Below are positions 51,101 to 62,090 of a DNA stretch of 64,000 nt, in pieces. The notes below the pieces were generated by a model. That model worked only from the letters and a program-made list of their open reading frames with translations, searched no databases and had not been told where the DNA came from. Positions within the stretch are counted from its first letter, which is position 1, and each line of letters starts with the position of its first letter. Source of the stretch: Gymnothorax reevesii (lineage: Eukaryota; Chordata; Actinopteri; Anguilliformes; Muraenidae). The position numbers and the translations under genes are program-made. The stretch lies in NCBI GenBank assembly GCA_029721435.1, contig CM056580.1, forward strand, positions 21,026,367-21,090,366. Direction: 5' to 3'.

Positions 51101-51640
51101 TTTTTGGCAGTGTCCGCCATTGCTTTGGCAGTGACTGCTCCAGTCGCTATGCTCTATGCAGGCCCACAGAGCGACAAGCCCTGAGCTCTCTCATTGGCTG
51201 GAGAGAACATACCGACTCTCCTCCCAGAAACATCCACGTCCACAACAAAACAAAGTAAAAGACCAAAATACAGGTAGGGGCAGGGGGTGCTGCAGACGCA
51301 GTCACCACCACACAGAACCAAGAAGCCCATAGGTGACGATTAAGCCGGATTTCATCTGTATAAGTCTAGTGTTTATTTTTGAGCAAAAAACTCCAGACTC
51401 TACCATTAATATCTGATATCAATCCAGTACAAAATCATAGCGATCAAATATATTCCTTTTCCCTTTAAAAACGATTAAACATCGATGGCAATAATAGTAT
51501 CACTGAACATATAAACACAAGCATTATTTCAGTTTGAAAGTTTAATTCGTAGTTTGCCGCAGTCCATACTGTATTTCTGTATTGCCAGATGTTACGTGAC
51601 CGCTGCTGAGAGAGACACGGGTCAAACAGTAGTAAATGTC
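48159..51640. other. non-coding stretch; right half may be repeat-derived
   Basis: 48160-49860 holds no supported gene; the 49100-49306 frame has no domain. 49870-51480 has the mixed look of a fish dispersed repeat (tagctggccagctac, gctaacat, gcgttgctaagcgggtg words, GC-rich 50500-50600), but I found no termini. The open frames at 50356-50655 and 51022-51258 fall in this block. Confidence 0.4.
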
Positions 51641-51831
51641 TTAGTAAAGAGGTGACAATTTATGCTAAAAACAAAACTAATAATGTATTTTTGAGAGAAA
51701 AAGTGAACATCTAGTGTGGTCACCGTTTGCTTTGATTACAGCATTTAGTCTTTCAGGCATAGTTTTCACATATTTTTAAATTTCCTCTCTCGCTAAACCA
51801 TAATAATGGTTTGACGTTCATTCTGAAGATA

Positions 51832-53385
51832 TCATGATGTAATAACAGATTTGTTTATCTTAGCCTGAAGCAAATCCCAGATTTGCTCAATTAGATCAAG
51901 GTCTGGACTTTGAGCAGGCCAAATCATAAGTTTTACGTCAACAGATGATTCCTTCCAGCTGAGGTAATTCTTGCACAACTTTGAAGTGTGTCTAGGGTCA
52001 TTATCTTGTTGAAAATAAAATCCTCGACCAAACAGTCGGTTTCCAGATGGCAACAAGTGCCTCACAAGGATGCTGTCATACTTCTTTTGATCCATAATTT
52101 CATTGATGCTATGAGATCACAGGCTCCATTCAAGCAGACTGAACCTCACACCATAATATTGCCACCTCCATGTTTTATTGTAGGGATTAAACAGTCATTT
52201 TTGAAATGTTTTCAAACTCTACGATGCACATACATTCTGCGTTTGGACGAGAAAAAACTTGAATTTGTATTCATCGATCCAAAGGACTTGTTCCTAGTTT
52301 GTTGGTGTCCGGTCCTTGAATTTCTTGGCAAACTCATTTCTTTTTTTGATGTTGCCAGCTCTTGGCAGCAACACGACCAATCAGACCATTTTCAGACAGG
52401 CATCTGGAAATAGGATTGTGATACTTTCATCTCTTCACTTCTGGCACTATTAATATCATGACGCAGCTGTTGTGCTGTCACCTGCCGATTTATTATTATT
52501 TTTTACTTGTCATACACAGATAAGGAACGTCAGATGCCTTGATCCTGTGTTTTGTATCTTAATAACACTAGTTTTCAGCTAATCTGTCTCTTCGAAACAC
52601 TTGATGGTGTTTGTAACAGTGCTATTGCGCAATTAAACGTCTAGAAATTTTTCTCATTTACAAACCAGCATCAAGTCGAGCTACAACAGTGGTTCACAAA
52701 TTTGGTCCTGGCGCCCCCCTGTGTATGCTGGTTTTTGTTCCAACCACAATTGCAATCCTAGGATTTTAACTAGCTGTTGATTTGTTTTAATTAGGTGCAT
52801 TTATGCAAATATCCACATTGAGATATATGGTAAATATTGGCAGAGGGAAACATTTAACCAAACATTTAATCAACATCAATAATCAAAAGGTTCCTCATTG
52901 GTGAAACTCTTGACACATGGTGGCAAAACCCGACAATTTACTTGGCAAACAATGGAGTCACACCTGTTGCGTTTTCTGTTGATTTTATTTGGTTCAGGCA
53001 GGTTATTTGGGAAAAACTCAAAACACCTGTGTTCAGAAACCTAATTTGGAGCTTATTGATTTTCTCAGGGTCTAATTTGATCTGTTTAAAAATGTCTTCA
53101 CCTGAAAAACCTTGCAATATTGAAAATTAAGCACAATATGTTCAAGGGTTTTTATTCTTAATAGCAGAATGGATATGTCCATCCAAATGTGACTTAAGAA
53201 GGTAAATAACTACTCTAAACATAGAATTCTGCTAATTAAGACAAAGTAACAGCTTAATCCAAGAATTGCAGTTGTGGCTGGAACAAAAACCAGCATACAC
53301 AGGGGGGCGCCAGGACTGAATTTGAGAACCACTGGGCTACAATGTGGTTATGAACCATCTCAGAGAGCTCCTTCTGTCGTACCAT
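51832..53385 (-). pseudogene. DD38E (Intruder-like) Tc1-family transposase, decayed and split by a hAT insertion
   Basis: The gene starts at ATG 53385 with MVRQKELSEMVHNHIVA, is interrupted by a 648-bp element (52687-53334), and resumes ARLDAGL followed by a TAA. Further fragments are LWIDEYKFKFF (first catalytic Asp) and TIKHGGGNIMV followed by a TGA where Trp is expected. The intact 3-prime frame 52095-51832 has FYFQQDNDPRHTSK, then WPAQSPDLDLIEQIWD. I count 38 residues between the Asp of DNDPRH and the Glu of LIEQIW. This matches the DD38E Intruder group rather than DD34E Tc1. NPIE has become DLIE. At least two stops plus frame breaks make it inactive. I could not identify reliable terminal inverted repeats. 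Confidence 0.85.
52687..53334. mobile_element. non-autonomous hAT element (648 bp) with 8-bp target duplication
   Basis: Both ends begin cagtggttc when read inward, the CAGNGGTTC-type terminus of hAT elements. The inverted repeats extend about 105 bp and share cctggcgcccccctgtgtat with few mismatches. The flanks are agctacaa (52679-52686) and ggctacaa (53335-53342), an 8-bp target duplication with one change, as hAT integration predicts. No transposase remains; the 62-codon frame inside (52942-53130) has no domain. Removing the element and one flank copy joins the transposase codons on either side in frame, which fixes the limits independently. Confidence 0.92.
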
Positions 53386-53545
53386 CGTGTTTAACAGTCA
53401 TACTGCTCAAAGTTCATGTCACCATAAATACTGGAACAACTGACCATCGGAGGTAATTTTGCTGAATAATGTTGTCTCAAAATAGTTATAAACCAATTTT
53501 TTGCATCGATAATCATGGGATGAGCCGTCAAACTGCATTCCTGCT

Positions 53546-53999
53546 ATGCAAGAGGCAAAAAATAAAATTTGCGACACCTTTCAATTGTTATTTAAAAAAA
53601 ATGGATGTTTTCAGTTTATTACCCCCATTTTAACCTCAATATACTTGTGGGAATGATTTTTTATTTATTTTTTTTGCTGTCCTCATTGCCTACTGTGGTA
53701 TTTTTTCCACTACATTTTCATCAAAAAATTATAGATATAGATATAGATATTAGGACCCTTTTAAGACGAAAGTGGTGCATAATTATCACTGTGCACAACC
53801 AAATTTGTTAAATTCTCAGCTGATTTTCACATGTATAATTCTGAAGTCATTGTTTTATGCCTAGTCTGGATATCAGGCTTAATAATATGGCCACTCACAG
53901 AAGAAAATGCAAATATGATCCCGAAGTTTTCTGCTACATATGTGGGTGTTTCACCCAAACAAAAACAGAAAATTACAGACTTTATGAAAAAGCTACATA
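53546..53999. other. non-coding stretch
   Basis: AT-rich; includes about three copies of the hexamer gatata near 53732-53749. The sequence near 53546-53580 (gcaagaggcaaaaaataaaa) could belong to the right end of the Intruder-like element, but no clear partner exists on the left. Confidence 0.4.
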
Positions 54000-54110
54000 C
54001 AGTTTGCTCCAAAATTACTGGCACCCCTGGTTAATCTTCAACTCTGATGAGCTTTGATTTAAGCTTTTAGTTTTAAGCTTTATGTGGCAAATAAAAAAGG
54101 TTATTGGACC
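54000..54110 (+). mobile_element. solitary Tc1-type terminal repeat
   Basis: A TA dinucleotide (53998-53999) is followed by cagtttgctccaaaattact and ggcacccctggttaatc. The second block resembles the end of the 25030 element (gcacccctggttaag). It is the outer end of a Tc1 family distinct from the other copies here. No transposase and no opposite terminus follow, so most of the element is deleted or was never included. Confidence 0.65.
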
Positions 54111-55805
54111 ACCTACCATAAAGTAATGGACAGCAATAATGCATTGATTAGCAACAAGAATTTCCAAATTGCCTAAAGCAAGTAAAATGCCATGTCAGCC
54201 TAGCATATTAGCAACTCAGTTGCCCAGTTGGACAAGTGAAAACACCATTACTGTAGCATTCTGAATTTTCTAGAGCTGATGATGGAGGTACCTAAAGCTG
54301 GCTGCGGCTCTAAACAACTCTTGCTAAATGTGATGTTATTTTCCTTTATCTCTTTCTGGGTGTAAATGAAATTGCTACAATGAGTTTGAGCTGCACAACT
54401 TACCTGTCATTTGGTTGTATGATAATACAACATACAATGAACTTAACAGACTTTGTAATTTTATTTACATATATTGCAGCTAGCTATCTAGCTAGTTACT
54501 GCAGCTATCTAGTGAACATGCAATTTTTAATAAATTAACTTACCTTATGAATTCAAGCATCATATGTGATTCTTACCCCATTTGTTGTATGCAAAGCATC
54601 TGGAGTCAATATGCCTTTACTGTATGATACAACAGGGATGAACTTTATTCTGATAAAGTTACATCTTTTTCTCGATGATTATTAATGCTCATTGACCAGA
54701 AACTTCTCAATTTGTATCCCCTGTAGATTCATAACTGTTAAGGATGGTTTCAGCACCAAAAAGGAGGTGATCTGGGCAACAAGTAGTCTCCATTGCAGAA
54801 GTCTTATGTGGTTTGCTTCCCTCAGTCTACAATATCAGTGCATTCAAGCTGGGTTTTGTGTTCAACCAATCAGAGAGAAGTTCTGAAATTTCAAACATAA
54901 ATGACTATGTAAAACATTAATGTCTTTAATTTCTGTGCTTGTGTAGCTCATGAAACGGCACAGATTTTTCGTAAATTAGTTTGCAAGGCTCATTAAGCAA
55001 TAAGCCCCGAGAATCCATTCTGTATTCTGAATGTAGTCATGGCTAAAGGGCGTTGTTGGGTACAATGCACACCTGAATGATGGTGAAAATAAATGCTGTG
55101 AAGTCAGTGAAAGCTCAGGATTTTTTGCATTTCTATTTTCATGTTAACAATGTTGTATCAATTGTACAAATATTGGCAATAGTCATTCATTTTTTTCATT
55201 ATCATGTCTTATTATGGATCTTGGATTGGTCTTGGTCATTCAGTCGATAAATTGATTGTTCATCATGTGAACTTGAATGAGAACAGCTTGAGGACATCCG
55301 AGCGGTAAAGAGTGAGGTTACTGAAGTCCCTGGGAACATGTGACCGCACGCTGCTGTTGATTTCACACAATGACATGCCATGACATCACAGAATTCACAA
55401 CCTTCTGCATCGAGTGTGCAGAAATTGTGTGAGGGGAGCAAACCACATAAGACGTCTGCAATGAAGGCTAGTAGTATAGTATATTATACTGGAATCACAG
55501 TTCCTGTTTGCTTGCATTTTTGCCTTTGTCCTCCTTTGCTGTGGGACAGCAAAGGCGTAATAAATTCAACTTCATCTTTGCACCTGAATCTAGTTCCATT
55601 ATTGACATTTTTCCATGCACCTTGTCCGGTGCCCAGAAAAAGTCCTTACAGTGTCAAGTCTGGAGGAATTTGCCGCTAGCACGAGAACTTGCACAGATTG
55701 GATTCTAACCAGGATAGACGTATTCACAAACCGTGCAGCATTATCTATGGAGCCACAGATAAACTCAGCCTGGAGGTGAGGCTCATTAACATGAGTTTCA
55801 AACAT
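54111..55805. other. non-coding stretch
   Basis: AT-rich sequence, with tagctatctagctagtt near 54480-54500. A minus-strand Cys-rich frame (55202-55441) has an acceptor-like tract, but the pattern is too weak to call. Confidence 0.45.
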
Positions 55806-56145
55806 TTATAAATGTATCAAATATTTAGTTAAATATTAAACTAAATGTTTCATATATTTAACTAAATGTTTGAAACATTTAGCTAAATATTTAAATAAAT
55901 GTTTCATACAGTTAGCTAAATGTTTTATACATTTAGTTAAAAATTCAGCTAAATGTTTTATCCATTTATTTAAATATTTCACTAAATGTTTCATACATTT
56001 AGTTATATATTTAGCTAAATGTTTCACATATTTAGGTAAATGTATAGCTCAGTGTTTCATACATTTAGTTACATTTTTAGCTAAATGTTTCATACATTTG
56101 GTAAAATATTTAGCTAGATGTTTCACATATTTAGCTAAATGTGAC
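55806..56145. repeat. 33-bp AT-rich tandem array, open in both directions
   Basis: About ten units of an agctaaatgtttcatacatt then tagttaaatattt-like sequence repeat with a mean period of 33 bp. Because 33 is a multiple of three and the unit is nearly self-complementary, both strands stay open: the plus reading repeats KCFIHLVKYLA and the minus reading repeats KCMKHLVKYLN. This explains the long frames at 55870-56247 (+) and 55836-56027 (-). I see no promoter or conserved domain and treat it as satellite DNA. Confidence 0.85.
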
Positions 56146-56487
56146 CTTGCCTGTGATAACCCAGCTAGTCATTTTCTGGTGATGTACAGTTTTTTTTCTA
56201 AATCATGTGAGGAATATTCTGTGAAAAAATCTAAACGATATCCCTAATATTGACTGAGAAAGGTCATTTCAGAGTTTTGGCAAATTTCAGGCTCAGAAAA
56301 TTGTAGTAGTTCAACAAAATTAGTCTTTTTATAAGGATTTATCCGCCAAAGGTAAACTAAAAGCCGATTGAAACCATAGTTCGAACAAGTCGATTGGAAA
56401 CTAACCGTAAAAAAATGTTAACGTAGTGTCAATACATTCATTAATTTCAATATGTGTCATGTTAAAAATTAATTTTTTAACACTATA

Positions 56488-58065
56488 CACTGCTATGAAA
56501 AAGAATTTGCCCCCTTCCTGATTTCTTATTTTTTTGTATATTTGTCACACTTATATGTTTCAGATCAGCAAATAATTTTAAATGTTAGACAAAGATAACC
56601 CGAGTAAATACAAAATCCAGTTTTTAAATGATGATTTAATTTGTTAAGGGGAAAAAGCTATCCAAACCTACCTGCCCTGGTGTGAAAAAGTAATTGCCCC
56701 CTAACCCTAATAACTGGTTGTGCCACCCTCTGCAACAACAACTGCAATCAAGTGTTTGCGATAACTGGCAATGAGTCTTTCACATCGCTATGGAGGAATT
56801 GTGGCCCACTCTTCTTTGCAGAATGTTTTAATTCAGCCACATTGGAGGGTTTTTTAGCATGAATGGGTTGTTTAAGGTCATGCCATAGCATCTCAATCGG
56901 ATTTAAGTCCTGGCTTTGGCTAGGCCACTCCAAAACCTTCAGTTTTTTTAAAGCCATTCAGAGGTGGACTTGCTAATGTGTTTCAGATCATTGTCCTGTG
57001 CAGAACCCAAGTGTGCTTGAGCTTGAGGTCATCAAATGATGGTTGGACATTCTCCTCCAGGATTTTCCAGAAGAGAGCTGAATTCATAGTCCCATAAATT
57101 ATGACAAGTCGTCCAGGTCCTGAAGCAGCAAAGCAGCCCCAGACCATCACACTACCAACACCATGTTTGACTTTTGGTTTGATGTTCTTCTTATGAAATG
57201 ATATGTTACTTTTATGCCTGATGTAGCGGGATGCACACCTTCCAAAAGGTTCAACTTTTGTCGCGTCAGTCCACAGAATATTTTCCCAAAAGTCTTGGGG
57301 ATCATGAAGATGTATTTTAGCAAATGTGAGACAAGCCCTTGTGTTCTTTTTGGTCAGCAGTAGTATTCGCCTTGGAACCCTCCCATGGATGCCATTTTTG
57401 CCCAGTCTCTTTCTTATTATTGAATCATGAGCACTGACTTTAAATGAGGCAAGTGAGGCCTGCAGTTCTTTAGATGTTGTTCTGGGTTCTTTTGTGACCT
57501 CCTGGATGAGTCGTCGATGTGCTTTTGGAGTAATTCTGGTAGGCCGGGCACTCCTGGGAAGGTTCACCCCTGTTCCAAGCTTTCTCCGTTTGTGGATAAT
57601 GGCTTTCACCGTGATTCGCTGGAGTCTCAAAGCCTTAGAAATGGCTTTGCCACCCTTTCCAGACGGATAGATGTCAATTTCTTTCTTCTCATTTGTTCTT
57701 GCATTTCTTTAGTTTGCAGCACGGCATGTTGCCTTTTGAGATCTTTTAGCCTACTTCTCTTTGTCAAACAGGTTCTATTTGAGTGATTTGTCGATTCAAC
57801 AGGTCTGGCAGTAATCAGGCCTGGGTGTGGCTAGTGAATTTGGATTAAAAAAATGTGGTTAATCACAGTGAATTCATTATTTAACAGGCGGGGCAATTAC
57901 TTTTTCCACATAGGGCCAGGTAGGTTTGGATAGCTTTTCCCCCTTAATCAATGAAATCATCATTTCAAAACTGCATTTTGTATTTACTCAGGTTATTTTT
58001 GTCTTGTACTAAAATTTGTTTGATGATTTAAAACATTTAAGAGTGAAAAATGTGCAAAAAAGTTT
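56488..58065 (-). mobile_element. Tc1-family element, nearly full length, inactive
   Basis: The left end cactgctatgaaaaagaatt (56488) follows TA and has the (t)tttgcccccttcctgattt terminus of a common fish Tc1 family. The right side mirrors it inward from ttttttgcacatttttcac (about 58042-58061 reversed) through the aacctgagtaaatacaaaat and ggaaaaagctatccaaacc blocks. The outermost right terminus is eroded, so 58065 is approximate and no second TA was confirmed. Inverted repeats span at least 180 bp. It encodes a minus-strand transposase relic. Confidence 0.88.
56707..57718 (-). pseudogene. Tc1-type transposase relic with several frameshifts
   Basis: The main open part (57630-56983, 215 codons, apparent start TTG) covers the second helix-turn-helix (TTSKELQASLASFKVS), the first catalytic Asp122 in LWTDATKVEPFG (normally DETK) and GSVMVWGCF. 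It shifts frame at HTWVLHRT, where QQDND is expected. The second Asp lies in the next frame ([14 protein letters not shown]), which ends at a TAA. The Glu lies in a third frame ([17 protein letters not shown], 56957-56748). The C-terminus ([15 protein letters not shown], stop at 56707-56709) needs one more shift. The N-terminal codons (TKEMQEQMRRKK, near 57713) are also out of frame. No full enzyme can be made. Confidence 0.92.
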
Positions 58066-58321
58066 TTGGCGTCTGTATTTGATGCCTTGGGGTAGGATTC
58101 GGGTTAAAGCTTAAGGGTTAGGGGATAGGGTCCATTTTAAGCTGGCATCAAAGAGGGATGCCGAAAGCATCCTTTTGCGTCGTTTATCAACGCTTCGACG
58201 CTTGGTCAGTTAGCGTCAATGTACGACATGTCGGGATCAGACTGTTCCTTGCTAAGTCTCGTTTGTAACTCATCTAGCTTTAACCTAGCTACCTAGCAAA
58301 CATTCCGTTTAAACATATACA
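58066..58321. other. non-coding stretch, probable repeat debris
   Basis: Contains tttatcaacgcttcgacgct and ttagcgtcaatgtacgac words plus acctagctacctagc, which look like dispersed fish repeat sequence. No termini found. Confidence 0.35.
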
Positions 58322-58323
58322 GT

Positions 58324-58379
<56 letters not shown>
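58322..58379. repeat. (TG)n-(TA)n microsatellite
   Basis: Short TG run, then about 45 bp of pure TA to 58378. The reading YIYIYI is an artefact. Confidence 0.95.
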
Positions 58380-58381
<2 letters not shown>

Positions 58382-59115
58382 CAGAGTTCATTACAACTCC
58401 AGCACATTAATATAAAAACAACTATACAATATCCTATCTTTGCATTTGAATCCTGCTATTCTTTCATTCCTGTTGTGCAGACTCCCTGTACACACCTACC
58501 CAATCTGTGCATATAATAATTTTTGTTAGTAATGACAAGGAATTTCTGAAAGTCACATACCACCTTCAGCCATCACCACCGAAAATGACTAGTGATGACT
58601 TAAATTTGTTTCAACTCTGTATGACAACAAACATTGTGAGAGGACCATTTATAAAATGTTCAAATTAAAATTAAGTAAACATGACCATACTTTCAAATTT
58701 GAATCATTCTTTTAGTATAGTGGCAGTGGTCCATTTTTTAGCGATCTTTAAGTTATGTGTGTTCACATCCATGTTTTTATGTCAGGGAAAATGAAAAACT
58801 CAGGGTTAGAAAAGTACCTGTGGCAGTGAGCACAAAATCACTACAGTGTTGTATTGGGTTGCTCTGCTGCTCTGGCCAGCAACCTTCTAGCATTAAAGAT
58901 GGCTGTACTGAGTAGCGCTATCTTTTAACCCCACAATCAAGTGGTCATACTGCGGTGGACACTTGATGGTTGTGAAGCATACGTAGACAGAGTCATTTGG
59001 GGGTGCTTTTGTGTCTGAAACCACTGCTTCACCAAAAGTGAGTCTTCTCAGAATGCTGCCTTAGAAATTTGAATGCGTTTTTTTTACACATATAGAAGGA
59101 TGGAAGTGAAGATGG

Positions 59116-59344
59116 CTAATCTATAAAAATTGTATTCACTGTCATTCTCTCATTGAAAAGCAAACCAAATCCTGATCTGCATTCACTCTGCTGTACATCA
59201 ACACGGATGAAACTCAGACGGAGATCACTGCCCAGGCCAAGATACCGTATACGCGTCCTCTTAGTTTCCCACAGAATGTCCAGAGTAAACCCTGCTCTCT
59301 TGTCAGCAGCCTCTATGGTTTCAGGAAATGTAATACCACAGTAC
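59116..59344 (-). CDS. minus-strand exon-like coding segment, unidentified
   Basis: On the minus strand a strong pyrimidine tract (cttttttcttttttcttcaaacaag) precedes 59344. After one base, 75 codons are open to TAG 59118-59116. They read YCGITFPETIEAADKRAGFT, then LDILWETKRTRIRYLGLGSD, then LRLSFIRVDVQQSECRSGF. Amino-acid use is balanced and includes several CGN arginine codons. It could be a terminal coding exon, or end at a weak donor (gtgaat, after 59140). I cannot name the protein. The orientation is opposite to the plus-strand exon candidates, so it would be another gene or a pseudogene fragment. Confidence 0.38.
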
Positions 59345-60091
59345 CTTGTTTGAAGAAAAAAGAAAAAAGTGAGATCTGATAAAGAGTCCCTCGCCTCGCA
59401 GCCTATGAGAAAATAATAAGTTGCTGTAATGCACTGACACTCCCAGATCTGGGCTATGTGCGCAAAATGAAAGGTCTTGTCAGGTTAGAAGAGTATCGTG
59501 TAAGAAAATACATGTGAGAAGGGTGCGGCGAGCCAAACAAAAGCGCGGCGTGAAACCCACATCGTTCCTCACCTCTCATATGCCATTGTTGTCCTCCATG
59601 CAAACTTGAGCCCCTTATTTTACACGGCTGTGTTAATGAGGTTTCTAAGGAAACTTTTCATGTGCTCAATACAACGAGAAATAAGCCCATTGAATTCTCA
59701 TTCAGCTGTGGTTACGTTTGTTCAACTGGAAAAATATGCAGATCATTTTGGCAAATCATTATTTATAGTATTAATGCAGCAACTAGAGGTTGGCACTAAT
59801 TATTAGCAAGGCATACACCTCTATTACGTATGATTCACATATTATACATCCCATACCATAAAAGTAAACGACCTTTTAATTCACTCCAACCCTGCAGTCT
59901 ATGGTCTGGTGATTTAGGCTCTGTAGATGCAGCACTCAAAATAATGCTTTGGAAAGAGCTTTCATATTGAACCCACTAACCTTTGAGCTGACAAGTAAGT
60001 TTGTAAATGCTGAATTCTGCACAATGCAATCTGTAAGTTGGTGTGTGTCTACATTTCAGCTCTCTCAATGAATGTCAACCCTTCCCTTCAG
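59345..60091. other. non-coding stretch
   Basis: AT-rich without repeats. The plus-strand frame 59606-59806 has no domain or splice support. Confidence 0.5.
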
Positions 60092-60165
60092 ATGGTGGTC
60101 CCCTGGAGGCACAGGCGCACAAAAGAGGGAAGTAACGGATGACACCATTGTTCTCTTAAAGAAAA
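60092..60165 (+). CDS. weak exon-like segment, unidentified
   Basis: Acceptor cccttcccttcag before 60092 and donor AAAGAAAA/gtaaga after 60165. In phase 2 it reads WWSPGGTGAQKREVTDDTIV then LLKK, open throughout (74 nt, phase 1 out). This entry phase would also accept the end of candidate exon C, making it an alternative to candidate exon D. The upstream ctacatttcag is a second possible acceptor, in a frame that ends at a TAA. Support is limited to splice-like sites. Confidence 0.22.
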
Positions 60166-61934
60166 GTAAGATTCAAGTTCACACCACCACACCCCCTCCA
60201 CTCAATGTGAAAAACTTTGTAACCACTGAAAATGAATTTGATTATGTACTGTGGAAGTGCTCCGCCGTCTCAGTAATTTAGAAATTCAATCACATATCAT
60301 GTTCAATTGTAATGAGCCTCTTAATGCTTTTCTCATTATTTGCACTTGTAACTAAATCAATGGGTGTAATTTGAATTTTAAATGCCTCGTTTGTATCACA
60401 CCTTGTTTAATTGGTAAATAATTAAAGTGCATATTTTTTTTACTAAATGTTGTGTTTGGGTTTTGATGTTTTCTTCTCGCCATATAAAACTCCAAATAAA
60501 TTCCAACTCTAAGCACACATTTTTGAATGAACCCGGGTATGACACATTCAGTAAATACTTCACAAAAGGTAGATTTTTCTTCATCTTCATCAGCATTGCA
60601 GTTCAGCAGGAAAAAATAACTGCTTTCATCATGAAAAGGGATAAGTTCATGAGTATTTCTGAGTCAAAGATATCAATGACTGGTTTTCATAGCTTGATAT
60701 CCTGTGCTTTTTAAAAAATACATTTTAGATCACAAATACAGGAAGGAAGAGAGAGAGTGATACAGTACAGCTAATCCAGTGAAAATTAATTTGCAGGTAT
60801 TGGCATACAGGTTTCCCCTATCAATTTTGGATTTGCTTCTGTGTTTATGTAAAATCACTGCCCAAAAATTTATGGACTGAGCCGAAACGGCAAAGTCATG
60901 GCAAAATGAACCTGGCAAATGAAAGGAAAGCTGAGGTAATGAAGAATGTTCCTGCGAGGGGGTCCCTGCTGTGTGGCTTGTGCAAACATCTGCTTGCGTA
61001 TCACAATGACCTGCCAGCCCCTACAGTCCCCTCAGGAAACAGGTGGAGGCACCACATACCTTCTCCATGCCACCATCTGACCGGCACCATCAGTACTATA
61101 ACTGCCTTATTCCCCGCCTGCATCGCTGTTTCTGTTCATGTTTCATAGTCTTCTACTTTGAGGGTACTGTGAAGTTCCCCGCCCACGGCCTACAGTGCTG
61201 CTGTGGATCCGTCAGCTCTTAGATGTCATGTAAGCCTCCTGGCCCAAATTTGCCTGGGTTCCCCCCAGCCACCTCCGAGTATCAGGGTGTAACATCTTGT
61301 TAGATTGGATCCTCTGCTGGTCAGTATCATTTATGGTGGGTGGGGGCATCTGGGCACTTATAAAGGGAGGGGGGGGGGCATCGTTCATTTGGGCTACATT
61401 TGCACCCTGTGCCACTTCGCTCAACATTGCTCCCTTACCCCTAGAGCATGATGTCAGCAGCTGAGGAGTCTCTGATCTTCTGTAACCTCCCTTACATAAT
61501 CCTCTCACACGGCACTTTTGATGATGGGAGGCCATCATTCAGGGGACACATCAAAAATACTGAATTTTATATTAATTCACTTCAATGACAAGTGTATATT
61601 TCATACACAGGACAATCCAAAGATGATAGCGTTTTTTAACAGGACATTATACTGAACTGACATTGAGGTTCTAAGAATTCATTTCCCACAGAAATATTTT
61701 CTTCAATATATAGCTTAATTTTGCTCAAGAGGACAGACACACTCCCAATCCAGCTCACCTACAGACAATGATGAGTACTGCGCGGTGCACTGATGATATC
61801 CTGAGTCATGTGACTGAGGTACCGAGAAAGTGAAGTCTGTCTATTTCATACATCAGTTTATGGCAGTAGTGCACCAGGTTCCCATTGGGTGAAAAAGCGC
61901 CAAAACCAGGTGACTCTTGATTCTCACCCCTGGA
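60166..61934. other. non-coding stretch
   Basis: No supported gene. The minus-strand frame at 61212-61538 is low-complexity proline-rich sequence over a G run (61369-61378) and has no domain. Confidence 0.5.
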
Positions 61935-61959
61935 TAGTGTGATCACTGAGCCGAATGCA

Positions 61960-62090
61960 TGTCTGTGTGTGAGTGTGTGTGATTGTGCCCATGTGAATAT
62001 GTCTGTGTGCATGTCTGTGTCCTGGGTTGCGCATGAGGGCATGCTTTTCCCTGTGTGTATGTCTTTGTGTGTGTGCTTGCACATGCATGC
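61960..62090. repeat. GT-rich simple sequence
   Basis: Imperfect tgtgtgtgag and tgtctgtgtgc words over about 130 bp. The minus-strand His/Thr-rich frames here are artefacts. Confidence 0.75.

Noticed and set aside
55202..55441. Minus-strand Cys-rich frame (EGCEFCDVMACHCVKS)
   Set aside because: Cysteine spacing fits no family I can name, and the donor is weak; probably chance.
55870..56247. 125-codon repeat-protein-like frame
   Set aside because: The repeat period is a multiple of three and both strands are open, as expected from satellite DNA; no start context or domain.
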